Below, piece by piece: positions 9,941 through 19,873 of a DNA stretch of 64,000 bases; positions within the stretch are counted from its first letter, which is position 1, and every line of letters begins with the position of its first letter. The stretch covers positions 10,973,001 through 11,037,000 of the forward strand of contig NZ_CP130630.1 of NCBI RefSeq assembly GCF_030551255.1, written 5' to 3'. The notes below the pieces were generated by a model. It was not told the origin of the DNA and searched no databases. It was given only the letters and a program-made list of their open reading frames with translations. The stretch is from Streptomyces sp. NL15-2K (GTDB taxonomy: Bacteria; Actinomycetota; Actinomycetes; Streptomycetales; Streptomycetaceae). The translations under genes and the position numbers were made by a program.

Positions 9941-9956
9941 GTTGCACCTACGTTGC
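9941..9956 (-). promoter_or_regulatory. Candidate operator of aldehyde dehydrogenase gene
   Basis: GTTGC occurs at 9941-9945 and again at 9952-9956, 11 bases apart, which puts both on the same face of the helix. The pair lies about 70 bases upstream of the aldehyde dehydrogenase start and just after the regulator's stop. Closer to the gene is a 7-bp hairpin (gctgccc / gggcagc, 9894-9913). Binding by the adjacent regulator is inferred. Confidence 0.3.
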
Positions 9957-9973
9957 GTGGCGCGAGCCTTTGA

Positions 9974-11287
9974 TCAGCGGGCCGCCGGACGTGGCCACGC
10001 GGCCGGTGCCGCCAGCTCGCACTCCAGCGCGGCGAGGCGGGACCGCACCGCCGGGGTCGGCCGTACCGCGGCCAGCGCCCGCCATACGTCGAGGTCGTCC
10101 TCACCCCACGGCGCGTGCGCCCAGTCCGCCAGGAGGTCCGGATCGCGGCGGGCGATCAACGCCGTACGCAGACCGTCGGCGAGACGGCGCCGCAGCCGCA
10201 CCACCGCCGGGGCCTGGGAAGCGGGCAGGAGCGGACCGGCGTACGCCGAGGCGGCCGCCGTGACCGCTCCGGTCTCCAGTCGCCGCTCGACGACGGCGAC
10301 ATCGGACTCGACCGGGACGGTGAGCCGGTAGGGACGTGAGGCCAGCAGGCCGGGGCCGAGCAGCCTGCGCAGCCGGGCCAGTTCGGCGCGCAGTGTCACC
10401 GGCGGCACCGACTCGTCCTCGTACAGCGCGCACAGCAGCTCGTCGCCCGTCAGCCCCTCCGGATGGCGGGCCAGCAGCACCAGCAGCTCGCTGTGCCGAC
10501 GGCTGAGCCGGACCCTGCGCCCGCCGGTCAGCAGCTGCGCCTCGTCGCGGCCCAGCGCGGTCAGCCCAGGCGTGTCGGCGGCCGGGCCGACAGGCGGGAG
10601 CAACGCCAGCTGTGACTCGGCGGCGCGCGCCACGGCCTGGACGAATCCCAGGCTGTGCGGGTGCGCGAGCCCGTCCCCGCCGGTGATGTCCACGGCGCCG
10701 AGCACCCGCCCGGAGCGCGGATCGTGCACCGGGGCCGCCGCACAGGTCCAGGGCTGCACGCGCCGGATGAAGTGCTCGGCCGCGAAAACCTGCACCGGCC
10801 GGTCGACCGCGACGGCCGTACCCGGTGCGTTCGTCCCGACCGCGGACTCGGCCCAGCGCGCACCCGGCACGAAGTTCATCCGCCCCGCCCTCCGGCGGGT
10901 GGTCGCATGCCCCTCGACCCACAGTAGCCTGCCGTGCTCGTCGCACACCGCGAGGAGGTGCTCGCCGTCGGCCGCGAACGTGCCCAGTAGTTCACGGAAC
11001 AGCGGCATCACCCGCGCCAGCGGATGCTCGGCCCGGTAGGCGCCGAGGTCACCGTCCGCGAGCTCCACGTTCGCGGTGCCGTCGGGCCCGACACCGGCCC
11101 GCGCGGAACGCCGCCACGAGTCGGCCACGACCGAGCGGACCGGACGCGGCACGGTACCCGCCTCGGTGAACGTCTCGTGCGCGCGACGCAGCATCCGCAC
11201 ACGCTCGGCAGGGTCGGCCCCCGGTTCCAGGGCCACCCATGGATCGGTCAACTCGGCCTCCCTGAACGGCGATGCACTTGGGGCCAT
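9974..11287 (-). CDS. GAF-domain transcriptional regulator (AcoR-like)
   Basis: The 437-residue protein resembles the sensory part of AcoR-type regulators. Residues about 60-220 form a GAF-like sensor (PVHDPRSGRVLGAVDITGG, RWAESAVGTNAPG). No sigma-54 ATPase module follows. Instead a winged-helix-like segment (about 265-330, VRLSRRHSELLVLLARHPEGL to LLASRPYRL) resembles OmpR/SARP-type DNA binding, as in other actinobacterial aldehyde dehydrogenase regulators. The start at ATG 11287 gives the expected N-terminus; upstream open frame is Arg/Thr-rich and unlikely to be translated. It probably activates the downstream dehydrogenase gene, 101 bases away. Confidence 0.8.
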   Translation of the reverse strand: MAPSASPFREAELTDPWVALEPGADPAERVRMLRRAHETFTEAGTVPRPVRSVVADSWRRSARAGVGPDGTANVELADGDLGAYRAEHPLARVMPLFRELLGTFAADGEHLLAVCDEHGRLLWVEGHATTRRRAGRMNFVPGARWAESAVGTNAPGTAVAVDRPVQVFAAEHFIRRVQPWTCAAAPVHDPRSGRVLGAVDITGGDGLAHPHSLGFVQAVARAAESQLALLPPVGPAADTPGLTALGRDEAQLLTGGRRVRLSRRHSELLVLLARHPEGLTGDELLCALYEDESVPPVTLRAELARLRRLLGPGLLASRPYRLTVPVESDVAVVERRLETGAVTAAASAYAGPLLPASQAPAVVRLRRRLADGLRTALIARRDPDLLADWAHAPWGEDDLDVWRALAAVRPTPAVRSRLAALECELAAPAAWPRPAAR

Positions 11288-11357
11288 CGTCACGCCGGGT
11301 ACGCGCGCGGACAACCGTTTCGACCACGCTCGCCCGAACGAAGTCCTGCCGACGCGG

Positions 11358-11957
11358 TCAGACGAAGTTGACCAGCCGTATGTAGCGCGCCCAGTCCCAG
11401 TTCGGGCCGGGATCGGTGTGGTCCGTGCCCGGCACCTCGTGGTGCCCGATGATGTGCGCACGGTCCTTCGGGATGCCGTACTTCGCACATATCGCCGCCG
11501 TCAGTGCGGCCGACCGTTCGTACAGGGCGTCCGTGAAGTAGGCCGGCTGGTCCACCCACCCTTCGTGCTCGATGCCGATGCCGCGGGTGTTGCGGTCCCA
11601 GTTCCCCGCGTGCCAGGCGATGTCGGCCTCGCGGACGCACTGCGCCACGTGCCCGTCGGCAGACCGGACGAGGTAGTGCGCGGACACCTTCTTCTTCGGG
11701 TTCTGGAAGACGGACAGCGTGCCGGCGTACGTCTCCTGCGTGACGTGGATGATCACGTAGTCGAGCGGATACGTCGTGGGGCGGTTGGCCGCCGTGTAGT
11801 TGGACGGGGTCGCCGGCTGCCACTCGGCCAAGGGGTGGTCGACCGCCTGCTGTCCGGCTCCGGCGTGTGCCTGGGGGAGCAGCGCGTACGGGACGGCGGC
11901 GAGGGCGGCGCCCCTCAGCAGCCGTCGCCTGCTGCGGAGCGGTCTTGCGCGGTCCAT
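11358..11957 (-). CDS. Tat-exported N-acetylmuramoyl-L-alanine amidase
   Basis: The 199-residue protein is a zinc-dependent Amidase_2/PGRP-fold enzyme that cleaves between the muramic acid lactyl group and L-Ala of peptidoglycan. A twin-arginine signal peptide (SRRRLLRGAALA, ending near PQAHA) indicates export by Tat. Expected zinc ligands appear as His in YVIIHVT, His in the HHEVPGTDHTDPG segment and its Asp. It also contains the substrate-groove motif GIGIEHEGW. The ATG at 11957 has an AAAGG nine bases upstream. It lies between the regulator and the formamidase gene without obvious functional link. Confidence 0.85.
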   Translation of the reverse strand: MDRARPLRSRRRLLRGAALAAVPYALLPQAHAGAGQQAVDHPLAEWQPATPSNYTAANRPTTYPLDYVIIHVTQETYAGTLSVFQNPKKKVSAHYLVRSADGHVAQCVREADIAWHAGNWDRNTRGIGIEHEGWVDQPAYFTDALYERSAALTAAICAKYGIPKDRAHIIGHHEVPGTDHTDPGPNWDWARYIRLVNFV

Positions 11958-12033
11958 GGACGAGTGCCTTTCGATGGTTCGAGTCGTGTTTCCTGAGGGC
12001 GCTGGGGCGTGCTCAATGCCTGGTGAGGGCTGC

Positions 12034-13047
12034 TCAGCCGCGCAGCGCCGCCGCCGTCTCCCGCAGCCGCGCGTGCATTCCGCGGTGCGTCTCACGCGCG
12101 GGCAGCCACTGCTTGCGGAGCTTGGCCACGCACGTGTAGTTGGTGTCGCACACGTTGGCCAACGGCGACTCCACGGCCTGGGTCGCGAACTGGTAGGCGT
12201 CCAGCTCACTGAACCCGTAGTCGCGCACCAGCCACTGCACGAGGTCGAGCTGGGATATGCGGAACGCGTCCTCCAACGGGCGTGCCGAACCCGTCGAGAC
12301 GATGTGCGTGTCCGACTCGATGCGCGGCCAGGGCGTGGCGACACCTTTGAGCAGCTCGACGATCACCACGGTGTTCATCGCACACTCGACGGCGACGCCG
12401 CAGGTCTCCCCCTCGCCCTGCCGGGCGTGGCCGTCGCCGAGGCTGAGCAGTGCGCCTTCGACGTTCACCCCGAGGTAGCAGGTGACGCCGGCCCGCATCT
12501 CGGGCGTGTCCATGTTCCCGCCGTGCGCGTCGGGCACCAGGGCGGAGCGCACTTCCAGGTTGGCCGGGGCCACGCCCACGGTGCCGTGCATCGGGTCGAG
12601 GGGCAGCTCGGCCTCGATGTCGCTGTCGTGGGCGCGGAACAGCGCCGTGCGGCGGGTCCGGTCGAGCTGCCAGATCCAGACGGTCTCCGGGAGCGGGGCT
12701 TGCAGCGTGGCCGTGGTGTGCGTCGAGGTGAGCGCGCCGAAGAGCGGGACCGTGGTGGAAGCGGCCCAGTCCCGGGCCGGTTCGATCGACACGAAGTGCA
12801 CGGCGACCGTATCGCCCGGCTCGGCACCCTCGACGTGGAAAGGCCCGGTCTGAGGGTTGAGGAACGGGAACTCGCACACCTCGGACACCAGGTCCTTCTC
12901 GGACCGCACCCGTCCGGCGAAGCAGTCCTCCGTGTACAGGTCGAGAACCGTACCGGGCGTGATGCGCGCCACGGGCGGCGCGCCACCGAACGTCCAGGCG
13001 TACTCGCCCGGTTGGGGGCGCACGGTCAGGATGCGGGGATCGCTCAT
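12034..13047 (-). CDS. Acetamidase/formamidase family protein
   Basis: The 337-residue product belongs to the FmdA/AmdA family, which releases ammonia from formamide or short amides. Family features include FAGRVRSEKDL, PQTGPFHVEGAEPGDTVAVHF, the MHGTVGV segment, and the GDGHARQGEGE motif with probable metal or catalytic residues. Length fits the family. The ATG at 13047 overlaps the stop of the upstream permease remnant (ATGA), so the pair was once a coupled permease-amidase unit. With the permease destroyed, the enzyme would rely on another uptake route. Confidence 0.85.
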   Translation of the reverse strand: MSDPRILTVRPQPGEYAWTFGGAPPVARITPGTVLDLYTEDCFAGRVRSEKDLVSEVCEFPFLNPQTGPFHVEGAEPGDTVAVHFVSIEPARDWAASTTVPLFGALTSTHTTATLQAPLPETVWIWQLDRTRRTALFRAHDSDIEAELPLDPMHGTVGVAPANLEVRSALVPDAHGGNMDTPEMRAGVTCYLGVNVEGALLSLGDGHARQGEGETCGVAVECAMNTVVIVELLKGVATPWPRIESDTHIVSTGSARPLEDAFRISQLDLVQWLVRDYGFSELDAYQFATQAVESPLANVCDTNYTCVAKLRKQWLPARETHRGMHARLRETAAALRG

Positions 13048-13397
13048 CGTCGCACTGCTCCGTTCTGTCGAAAGCAGGGGGAAGGGGAAGGGGGTTCGTC
13101 GAGATGGACACAGGCGTTTTCGGGTGTGCGCCCGGGGCGCCGTCGTATCAGCACCACCAGGACCACGACTCCCGCAGCCATCCAGACCGCGACGATCGGT
13201 CCGGCGTACGACACAGGCACGGTCGGTTCGGAGACGAAGTCGAAGCCAGGCAGGCCGGCGGCGGTCGGCGGGGCGGGCACGAACGCGACGATGCCCAGGG
13301 CGGGCAGGAGCAGGTGCCGCATGACGAGGAAGCCGAACAGCACCTCGCGCAGGCCGATGACGTCGCGCCGCAGCCCCTCAGCCGTATCCCCCGACAT
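13044..13397 (-). pseudogene. Internally deleted APC-family permease remnant
   Basis: The 117-codon open frame starts like an amino acid/polyamine permease (GLRRDVIGLREVLF, the segment before the first membrane helix). It then jumps directly at GFLVMRH to sequence typical of the extreme C-terminus of the same family (LLLPALGIVAFVPA, VSYAGPIVAVWMAAGVVVL). Normal APC permeases have about 450-500 residues and twelve helices; here only about two remain. The reading frame survived, which suggests an in-frame deletion of roughly 1.1 kb. It overlaps the formamidase start by four bases. It may still be translated, but transport is very unlikely. The parentage is inferred from memory of the family. 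Confidence 0.65.
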
Positions 13398-13594
13398 GTG
13401 AACCCCCCTCGTCCACTCCGACACGCTCCACCGCCACGATGGCGGGTGCGCCTCGCGTGAATCACGGTACGGCGCTCGCCGGTCGGGCAGAAGAGCAGGC
13501 CGTGCTTCGGTGGACGACGGCGGAACTGTGGAAAACTCGCTCACCCCGACGGGTGAACGCGGCAGTGAACGCGGCGGTGAACGCAGGCCCGGGA

Positions 13595-14803
13595 TCAGGT
13601 CCGTTCGGTCACACCCGCCGGGTCGTCCAGGACGGCCCGTACCACCGAGTGCGCGGCCCCGAGCAGCGCCCCCTCGGGGCCGAGCCGTGACACGGACACG
13701 GGACAGGCCGGCCCTGCCGTGCGCCGGGCCAACTCGTCCCGCAGCGACGGCAGCAGCCAGGGCGCGAGTCCGGCCAGCGCACCGCCGAGCACGACGCCCT
13801 CCGGATCCAGCAGGTTGACCGCACCCGTCAGCGCGATGCCGAGCGCCTCTCCCGCGTCGTGCAGGGCCCGTCGTACGGCCGGGTCGTCGTCCGCGGCGCG
13901 CTCCGCGAGCAGTCCGACGCGGTCCTCTCCCGGCTCCAGACCGGCCGCGCGCAGTACCGCCTCCTCACCGGCGTACTGCTCCAGACACCCGCGCCCGCCG
14001 CACGGGCACTCGGGACCGTCGGGCCGGACCGGCACATGTCCCAGCTCGCCGGCGAAACCACGCGTCCCGTGCAGCAGCCGCCCGTCCACCACGACCGCCG
14101 CACCGATGCCGATCTCCGCCGACACGTGCAGGAAGTCGCGGGGGGTGCCCTCAGCGAGCCAGAGTTCCGCGAGTGCGCCGAAGTTGGCCTCGTTGCCCAC
14201 GGTCAGCGGGAAATCGGCGGGCAGCAGGGTGCCGAGGTCCGTGTCCTGCCAGTGGAGGTTCGGGGCCCGTACGACGGTGCGGGCGTCGCGCGCCACGAGC
14301 CCGGGGACGGCCACGGCCAGGCCCGCGGGCCACAGGCCCTCGCCCTCCGCCTCGGTGACGACCTGCCGCACCAGCGTGGTGAGCTCCGCGATCACCGGCC
14401 CGGGCGTACGGCCCCGGTTCGCGCCGTACCGCACGGCTCTGGACCGCACCTCTCCGCGCAGATCGACCGCGCAGACCGTGAGGTGGTCGACGCCGATCTC
14501 GGCGCCGATTCCGGCGGGACCGCGCCGGCTGACGGCGAGCGCCGATCCCGGCCGGCCCACCCGGCCGGGCCGCTCGGGGCCCAGTTCCTCCAGCAGCCCC
14601 GAGCGGATGAGTTCGTCGACGAGGGTCGACACCGCCGCACGGGTCAGGCCGATCCGCGAGGCGACGGCGGCTCGGGACAAAGGGCCCTCGGCGCTGACGG
14701 TGTGCATCACCCGGGCCAGGTTGCGGCGGCGCATGCCCTGCTGGGTGTCGGGCAGCGCCCGCCCCGGGCCGGCCGGGTGAGCTTCGTGCAGCGGTGCGGT
14801 CAT
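13595..14803 (-). CDS. ROK-family regulator (XylR-like)
   Basis: The 402-residue protein has an N-terminal winged helix (about 25-85: LSRAAVASRIGLTRAAVSTLVDEL) followed by a ROK sugar-kinase fold. Seen there are the sugar-binding/ROK signature (SAEIGIGAAVVVDGRLLHG, GFAGELGH) and the zinc site CPCGGRGCLEQ. ROK regulators of this type repress xylose genes until xylose binds. It lies 56 bases downstream of xylB in the same direction, and xylA is divergent, so XylR is the natural reading. Likely targets are the palindrome and repeats between xylB and xylA. Confidence 0.85.
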   Translation of the reverse strand: MTAPLHEAHPAGPGRALPDTQQGMRRRNLARVMHTVSAEGPLSRAAVASRIGLTRAAVSTLVDELIRSGLLEELGPERPGRVGRPGSALAVSRRGPAGIGAEIGVDHLTVCAVDLRGEVRSRAVRYGANRGRTPGPVIAELTTLVRQVVTEAEGEGLWPAGLAVAVPGLVARDARTVVRAPNLHWQDTDLGTLLPADFPLTVGNEANFGALAELWLAEGTPRDFLHVSAEIGIGAAVVVDGRLLHGTRGFAGELGHVPVRPDGPECPCGGRGCLEQYAGEEAVLRAAGLEPGEDRVGLLAERAADDDPAVRRALHDAGEALGIALTGAVNLLDPEGVVLGGALAGLAPWLLPSLRDELARRTAGPACPVSVSRLGPEGALLGAAHSVVRAVLDDPAGVTERT

Positions 14804-14859
14804 GCCTCCGTCCGTCCTCGGTCGGTGTCGGCCGGTGGGCCTGTGTCGGAAGACGTCCG

Positions 14860-16305
14860 TCAGTGGGTCTCCGGCCCTCGCTCCAGCAGCGAGGCCGCGT
14901 CGGAGCGTACCCCGGCGATCCTGGCCAGCGTCGCCTCGTCCCGCTCCACCGCCTCGAGTACGGGTCCGGCGGCCGTGTTCCAGCGCCGGGCGACCGCGCC
15001 CGGGTCCTCGCCGGTCAGCAGGCCGGCCGCCTGTGCCGCGGCGCCGAGTGCGACCAGTTCCTTGGCCTCGGGCACCTGGACGGGACGTCCCGACAGCCGG
15101 CGTACGGTCTGCTGCCAGGCGGTGCCCCGGGCGCCGCCGCCGATCAGCAGCAGCGGGGTCGAACGGTCGGCGTCCTCGTCGAGGACCAGGTCGAGCGCGC
15201 CGAGCAGCGACTGGACGGCACCGTCGTACGCGGCCTGCAGGAGCTGGCCGCCGGTCGTGTCGTGGCGCAGCCCGTGCAGCAGTCCCGAGGCGTTCGGCAG
15301 GTTCGGCGTGCGCTCACCGTCGAGGTAGGGCAGGAGGGTGACGTCGGCGGTGGGCTCCACCGCCTCACGGTCCAGTCCCAGCAGGGTCGCGACCCGGTCG
15401 ACGGCGAGCGTGCAGTTCAGGGTGCAGGCCAGCGGCAGCCAGTCGCCGTGGGCGTCGGCGAAGCCCGCCACGGTGCCCGTCGGGTCCGTCGGGCGCCGCT
15501 TCGACACGGCGTACACCGTGCCCGAGGTGCCGAGGCTCATCACCGGCGTACCGGGGCGCAGCCCCAGGCCCAGCGCTGCGGCGGCGTTGTCCCCGGTCCC
15601 CGGTGCGACCAGGGTGCCCTTGGAGAACGGCAGGTCGTGGCCGCCGCGCACGGTGCCCGCCACCTCACCGGGCCGGACCACGCGGGGCAGCAGAGCCGGC
15701 TCGAGCCCTACGTGCGCGAGGATCTCCGCGTCGTACGACTCCGTCCCCGACGCCCACCAGCCAGTGCCGGAGGCGTCACCGCGGTCGGTGGTGCCCTGCC
15801 CGGTGAGGCGTTCGGTGAGGTAGTCGTGGGGGAGGCGGACGGCCTTGGTCGCGCGGACGGCCTCCGGCTCGTTCTCGGCCAGCCACGCCCATTTCGTGAC
15901 CGTGAAGGAGGCGGCCGGGACGGACCCGGTGCGTTCGGCCCAGAACTTCGCGCCGCCCAGTTCCTCGGTCAGCCGACGGGCCTGAGGTGCGGAGCGCACG
16001 TCGTTCCACAGCAGGGCCGGGCGTACCGGCTCGCCCTGGGCGTCCAGTGTGACGAGACCGTGCTGCTGCCCGCCGATCGACACCGCGGCGGCCTCGCGCG
16101 CCGCGTCCCCGCACTGGTGCAGCGCCTCACACAGGGCCTCCCACCACTGACGCGGGTCGCTCTCGCGGCCGGCTCCCGAGGACACGGTGTGCGGCGCCTG
16201 CCCGCCGGCAACCACCCGTCCGGTCGACGCGTCGACGACCAGGGCCTTGGTGGACTGTGTGGATGTGTCCACACCGACGACGAGCGGACCCTCGGCTGCT
16301 GACAT
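14860..16305 (-). CDS. xylB: Xylulokinase
   Basis: The 481-residue FGGY-family kinase phosphorylates D-xylulose to xylulose 5-phosphate. Seen are the N-terminal phosphate loop (VVGVDTSTQSTKALV), the substrate motif GGQQHGLV, the catalytic Asp in PGTGDNAAAALG, and the C-terminal ATP motif LLIGGGARGTAWQQ. Length is normal. It is divergent from xylA across a 170-base regulatory region and is followed by the ROK regulator gene, giving a complete xylose catabolic locus without a linked transporter. Confidence 0.93.
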   Translation of the reverse strand: MSAAEGPLVVGVDTSTQSTKALVVDASTGRVVAGGQAPHTVSSGAGRESDPRQWWEALCEALHQCGDAAREAAAVSIGGQQHGLVTLDAQGEPVRPALLWNDVRSAPQARRLTEELGGAKFWAERTGSVPAASFTVTKWAWLAENEPEAVRATKAVRLPHDYLTERLTGQGTTDRGDASGTGWWASGTESYDAEILAHVGLEPALLPRVVRPGEVAGTVRGGHDLPFSKGTLVAPGTGDNAAAALGLGLRPGTPVMSLGTSGTVYAVSKRRPTDPTGTVAGFADAHGDWLPLACTLNCTLAVDRVATLLGLDREAVEPTADVTLLPYLDGERTPNLPNASGLLHGLRHDTTGGQLLQAAYDGAVQSLLGALDLVLDEDADRSTPLLLIGGGARGTAWQQTVRRLSGRPVQVPEAKELVALGAAAQAAGLLTGEDPGAVARRWNTAAGPVLEAVERDEATLARIAGVRSDAASLLERGPETH

Positions 16306-16354
16306 CGGGCTCTCCCTCTTGTGCGGCTCTCGTCTCTGCCCCGAGACATCTCCG

Positions 16355-16386
16355 GCGGAGGCATCTCTTCCCAGAGATGCCTCCGC
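16355..16386. promoter_or_regulatory. 14-bp perfect palindrome in xylB-xylA intergenic region
   Basis: The arms gcggaggcatctct and agagatgcctccgc are perfect inverted repeats separated by only four bases (tccc). The element starts 50 bases upstream of the xylB ATG. It could be an operator for the ROK regulator or a hairpin in the xylB leader RNA. A dimeric regulator site is my preferred reading because the element is between the divergent starts. Confidence 0.5.
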
Positions 16387-16416
16387 ATACTAATTTGTAA
16401 ATCGCCATGACGAAAT

Positions 16417-17642
<1,226 letters not shown>

Positions 17643-17814
17643 GCGGCAACCACGCCGCCGCGGCTTGACCGATCTCAATGAGTGATCTCGTCGCGAGGTC
17701 TCTTTGAGTGACCCCGCACGGAATGTTCCGGAATCATGCGGTCCATGGCGTGAGCCCGTATCAACTTCCGTAGAGGGGTCGCGACATGACCGGTTCGAGG
17801 CGACTCTGGGCGGT

Positions 17815-18261
17815 ATGGCCATGCCACCCGTACCGCCTCAGCCGCCCGGGCCACCGGGTGACGCGCCGCCTCCCGGCGGCTTCGGACCCCCTCCTTCGCA
17901 CGGTGGGTGGCCGCCGACCCAGCCGCCGGATCCGCCCGCGCCGCCTGACGGTCCGGGCGGGTACCGAGGTCCGGGGCGGCGGCGTAGTCCGCTCTTCGTC
18001 CTGCTGGTCGTGCTCGTGGCCGCCGCGGCCGTCGTCGCCGTGGTCCTGATGGCGTCGGGGAGCGACGACTCACCGGATGAGAAGCCGTCCCCCGAGAGCA
18101 GTCGGAGCACGGGCCGTTCTCCGTCGCCGCCCTTCGGCCTGCCGACGGAGTTGCCCAGCGATCTGCCGTCGCGGTTCCCGAGCGAGGTGCCGTCGGAGTT
18201 CCCTAGCGAGCTGCCCAGCGGCTTTCCGAGCGACCTCGAATCGCTGTTCCCGTCTCTCTAG
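17815..18261 (+). CDS. Proline-rich single-pass membrane protein
   Basis: The approximately 148-residue protein has a Pro/Gly-rich N-terminal part (PPQPPGPPGDAPPPGG), a basic stop-transfer boundary (RRRSP), one membrane helix (LFVLLVVLVAAAAVVAVVLM) and a Ser/Pro-rich outer tail with a recurring PS-x-x-PS-x-F pattern near the end. This layout is common in Streptomyces envelope proteins of unknown function. ATG 17815 is chosen because it begins the low-complexity region; ATG 17821 is equally possible, and the open frame extends further upstream without a good ribosome binding site. Confidence 0.5.
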   Translation: MAMPPVPPQPPGPPGDAPPPGGFGPPPSHGGWPPTQPPDPPAPPDGPGGYRGPGRRRSPLFVLLVVLVAAAAVVAVVLMASGSDDSPDEKPSPESSRSTGRSPSPPFGLPTELPSDLPSRFPSEVPSEFPSELPSGFPSDLESLFPSL

Positions 18262-18346
18262 TGCGGCGAGAGTGCGTGCCGGGCGTCGCGACGGGGCGAA
18301 CGCTGCCTGTGGGGACACCAGGGGCTCGCGGCGGGGCGGAGGTCCC

Positions 18347-19687
18347 TCATATGCCGTGCGGCAGCCGCACGTAGGTCACTGTCGTCTCCACCCCGCTGTC
18401 GACCAGGCGGCCCTGCGCGTCGAACGCGCCGGTGCCGTCCGTCATGCCGAAGTCGTTGTCGTTGATCAGGGCGAGCGTGTCGTGGTCCACGCGCGCGACG
18501 CCCTCGATCTTCCCGGGCACGCCGGAGACCGTGCCCAGGTCGACGACCAGTCGCTTGGCGAGCACCGGGACCCCGGAGGCCGCCGGATCGTCGAGCTGCT
18601 CCAGTGAGGGAGACGTCGTGTCGTCGTCCCAAGGACCGCCGAGGATGTTCGCGTGCCGGTCCAGGCGCACGAGCTGCACTCGCGCGGCCTTGTCGGTGCG
18701 CTCCTCGACCAGCAGCCGGTCACGGCCCACGGCGACCACCGAGGAGATCTTGAGCTCGGAGGTGTCGTCCTCACTCGGATCGACCACGTTCACGGGGTCG
18801 AAGCGGTACGCGTACTCGGCGGTGACCGCCTTCTCCCGAGGCGAGAAGCGCAGCAGGCGGGTGGTACGGGAGGCGTCTCCCGCGTCCGTGTCGGGCAGGG
18901 ACAGGGGGCTCTGCACGGCCATCACCAGGTCTCCGCCCGGCAGTAGGGCGAGCCCTTCGAAACCGCGGTTGGTCTTGCGGTGCAGCAGGACGGACGGCAG
19001 CGCCTCCACCACCGGATAGTCCGTCCCGGTGAGACGCAGCCCCTTGGGCACATAGCGCGTGAGCACCTTCCCGCGCGCGGAGACGTGGACGAGGGACGGC
19101 CCGTACTCGTCCACGAGCCAGAAGCTCCCGTCCTCGCTCCGCACGATGCCCTCGGTGTCCAGGCCGTTCGGGTTGTACGGCAGAGGCTTCTGTGCGTCGT
19201 AGGAGTACGGCGCCTCGTCGCGTCCCTCCTGGTTGGGCAGGCCCGTGGCGGGCTTGCCGGAGGAGGTGGTGATCGGGATCGCGTCCAGCACCTTCACGGT
19301 GTCGCCGGACACGCGGATCTTCACGATCGCCGGGTCGAAGCCCGGCACCGGGAACGTGCGGCGCTTCGAGCCGTCCACCTTGATCTGCCCGTTCGGTCCA
19401 CGGTCGGTGACCGTCCAGAACTCGCCCTTGCGGCCCGCCGGGTAGATGTCGCTGCCGATGCCGCCGAGGTCCACGCCCCGGTCGTCGTCCACCGTCCCGG
19501 GCAGGAGAGCGTTGCTGAACGCGCCGAGAGGGATGTCACCGAGCGTCGCGGTGCGCACGACGTGCGTCTGACCGGACGGTGCGCCCACCGCCGGGCCGGC
19601 TGTGACGAGAGCGGCCAACACGGCGAGGGGCACGCCCGCCGCGACGGAACGGTGGACGCGGCGGTGGCCGGTGGCGCGCGGGGACAT
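18347..19687 (-). CDS. Secreted phytase-like esterase family protein
   Basis: The 446-residue protein has a cleavable signal peptide (basic start, then SVAAGVPLAVLAALVTAGPAVGA) and a single domain of the esterase-like/phytase-like family, a beta-propeller fold. Characteristic stretches are GGIGSDIYPAG, FWTVTDRGPNGQ, EGIVRSEDGSFWLVDEYGPSL, GFEGLALLPGG, and KIEGVARVDHDTLALINDNDFG. Substrate unknown; members have been assigned phosphoesterase-type activity only by similarity. The ATG at 19687 has AGGAGG immediately upstream. It is preceded by a strong terminator (19772-19802) and appears monocistronic. Confidence 0.8.
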   Translation of the reverse strand: MSPRATGHRRVHRSVAAGVPLAVLAALVTAGPAVGAPSGQTHVVRTATLGDIPLGAFSNALLPGTVDDDRGVDLGGIGSDIYPAGRKGEFWTVTDRGPNGQIKVDGSKRRTFPVPGFDPAIVKIRVSGDTVKVLDAIPITTSSGKPATGLPNQEGRDEAPYSYDAQKPLPYNPNGLDTEGIVRSEDGSFWLVDEYGPSLVHVSARGKVLTRYVPKGLRLTGTDYPVVEALPSVLLHRKTNRGFEGLALLPGGDLVMAVQSPLSLPDTDAGDASRTTRLLRFSPREKAVTAEYAYRFDPVNVVDPSEDDTSELKISSVVAVGRDRLLVEERTDKAARVQLVRLDRHANILGGPWDDDTTSPSLEQLDDPAASGVPVLAKRLVVDLGTVSGVPGKIEGVARVDHDTLALINDNDFGMTDGTGAFDAQGRLVDSGVETTVTYVRLPHGI

Positions 19688-19771
19688 CGGGCCTCCTGAG
19701 GGGCAAGTTCGGTGACAGTGGCCAGATTTGGGCCCCGCACGGAACGCCGTACGACTGTCGGATGAACGCGG

Positions 19772-19802
19772 AGCGGCATCCGCTCGTCGAGCGGATGCCG
19801 CT
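19772..19802 (-). terminator. Rho-independent-like hairpin after SWIM gene
   Basis: A 14-bp perfect stem (left arm agcggcatccgctc, 19772-19785; right arm 19789-19802) closes a three-base loop (gtc). It lies 71 bases downstream of the SWIM gene stop on the minus strand. No U-tract follows, as is usual for Streptomyces terminators. Confidence 0.65.
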
Positions 19803-19820
19803 TACCAGGAAGCCGGCCCC

Positions 19821-19870
19821 TTGAGGCCCCTTCATGGCCTTTGAGGCTCTTTGAGGCCCTTTGAGGGTTG
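19821..19870. repeat. 10-base phased ttgagg repeats
   Basis: ttgagg occurs at 19821, 19841, 19851 and 19861, the last three in adjacent 10-base units (ttgaggctct, ttgaggccct, ttgagggttg). The run lies between the SWIM gene stop and the terminator hairpin. Probably neutral slippage, though helical phasing could attract a protein. Confidence 0.45.
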
Positions 19871-19873
19871 CCC

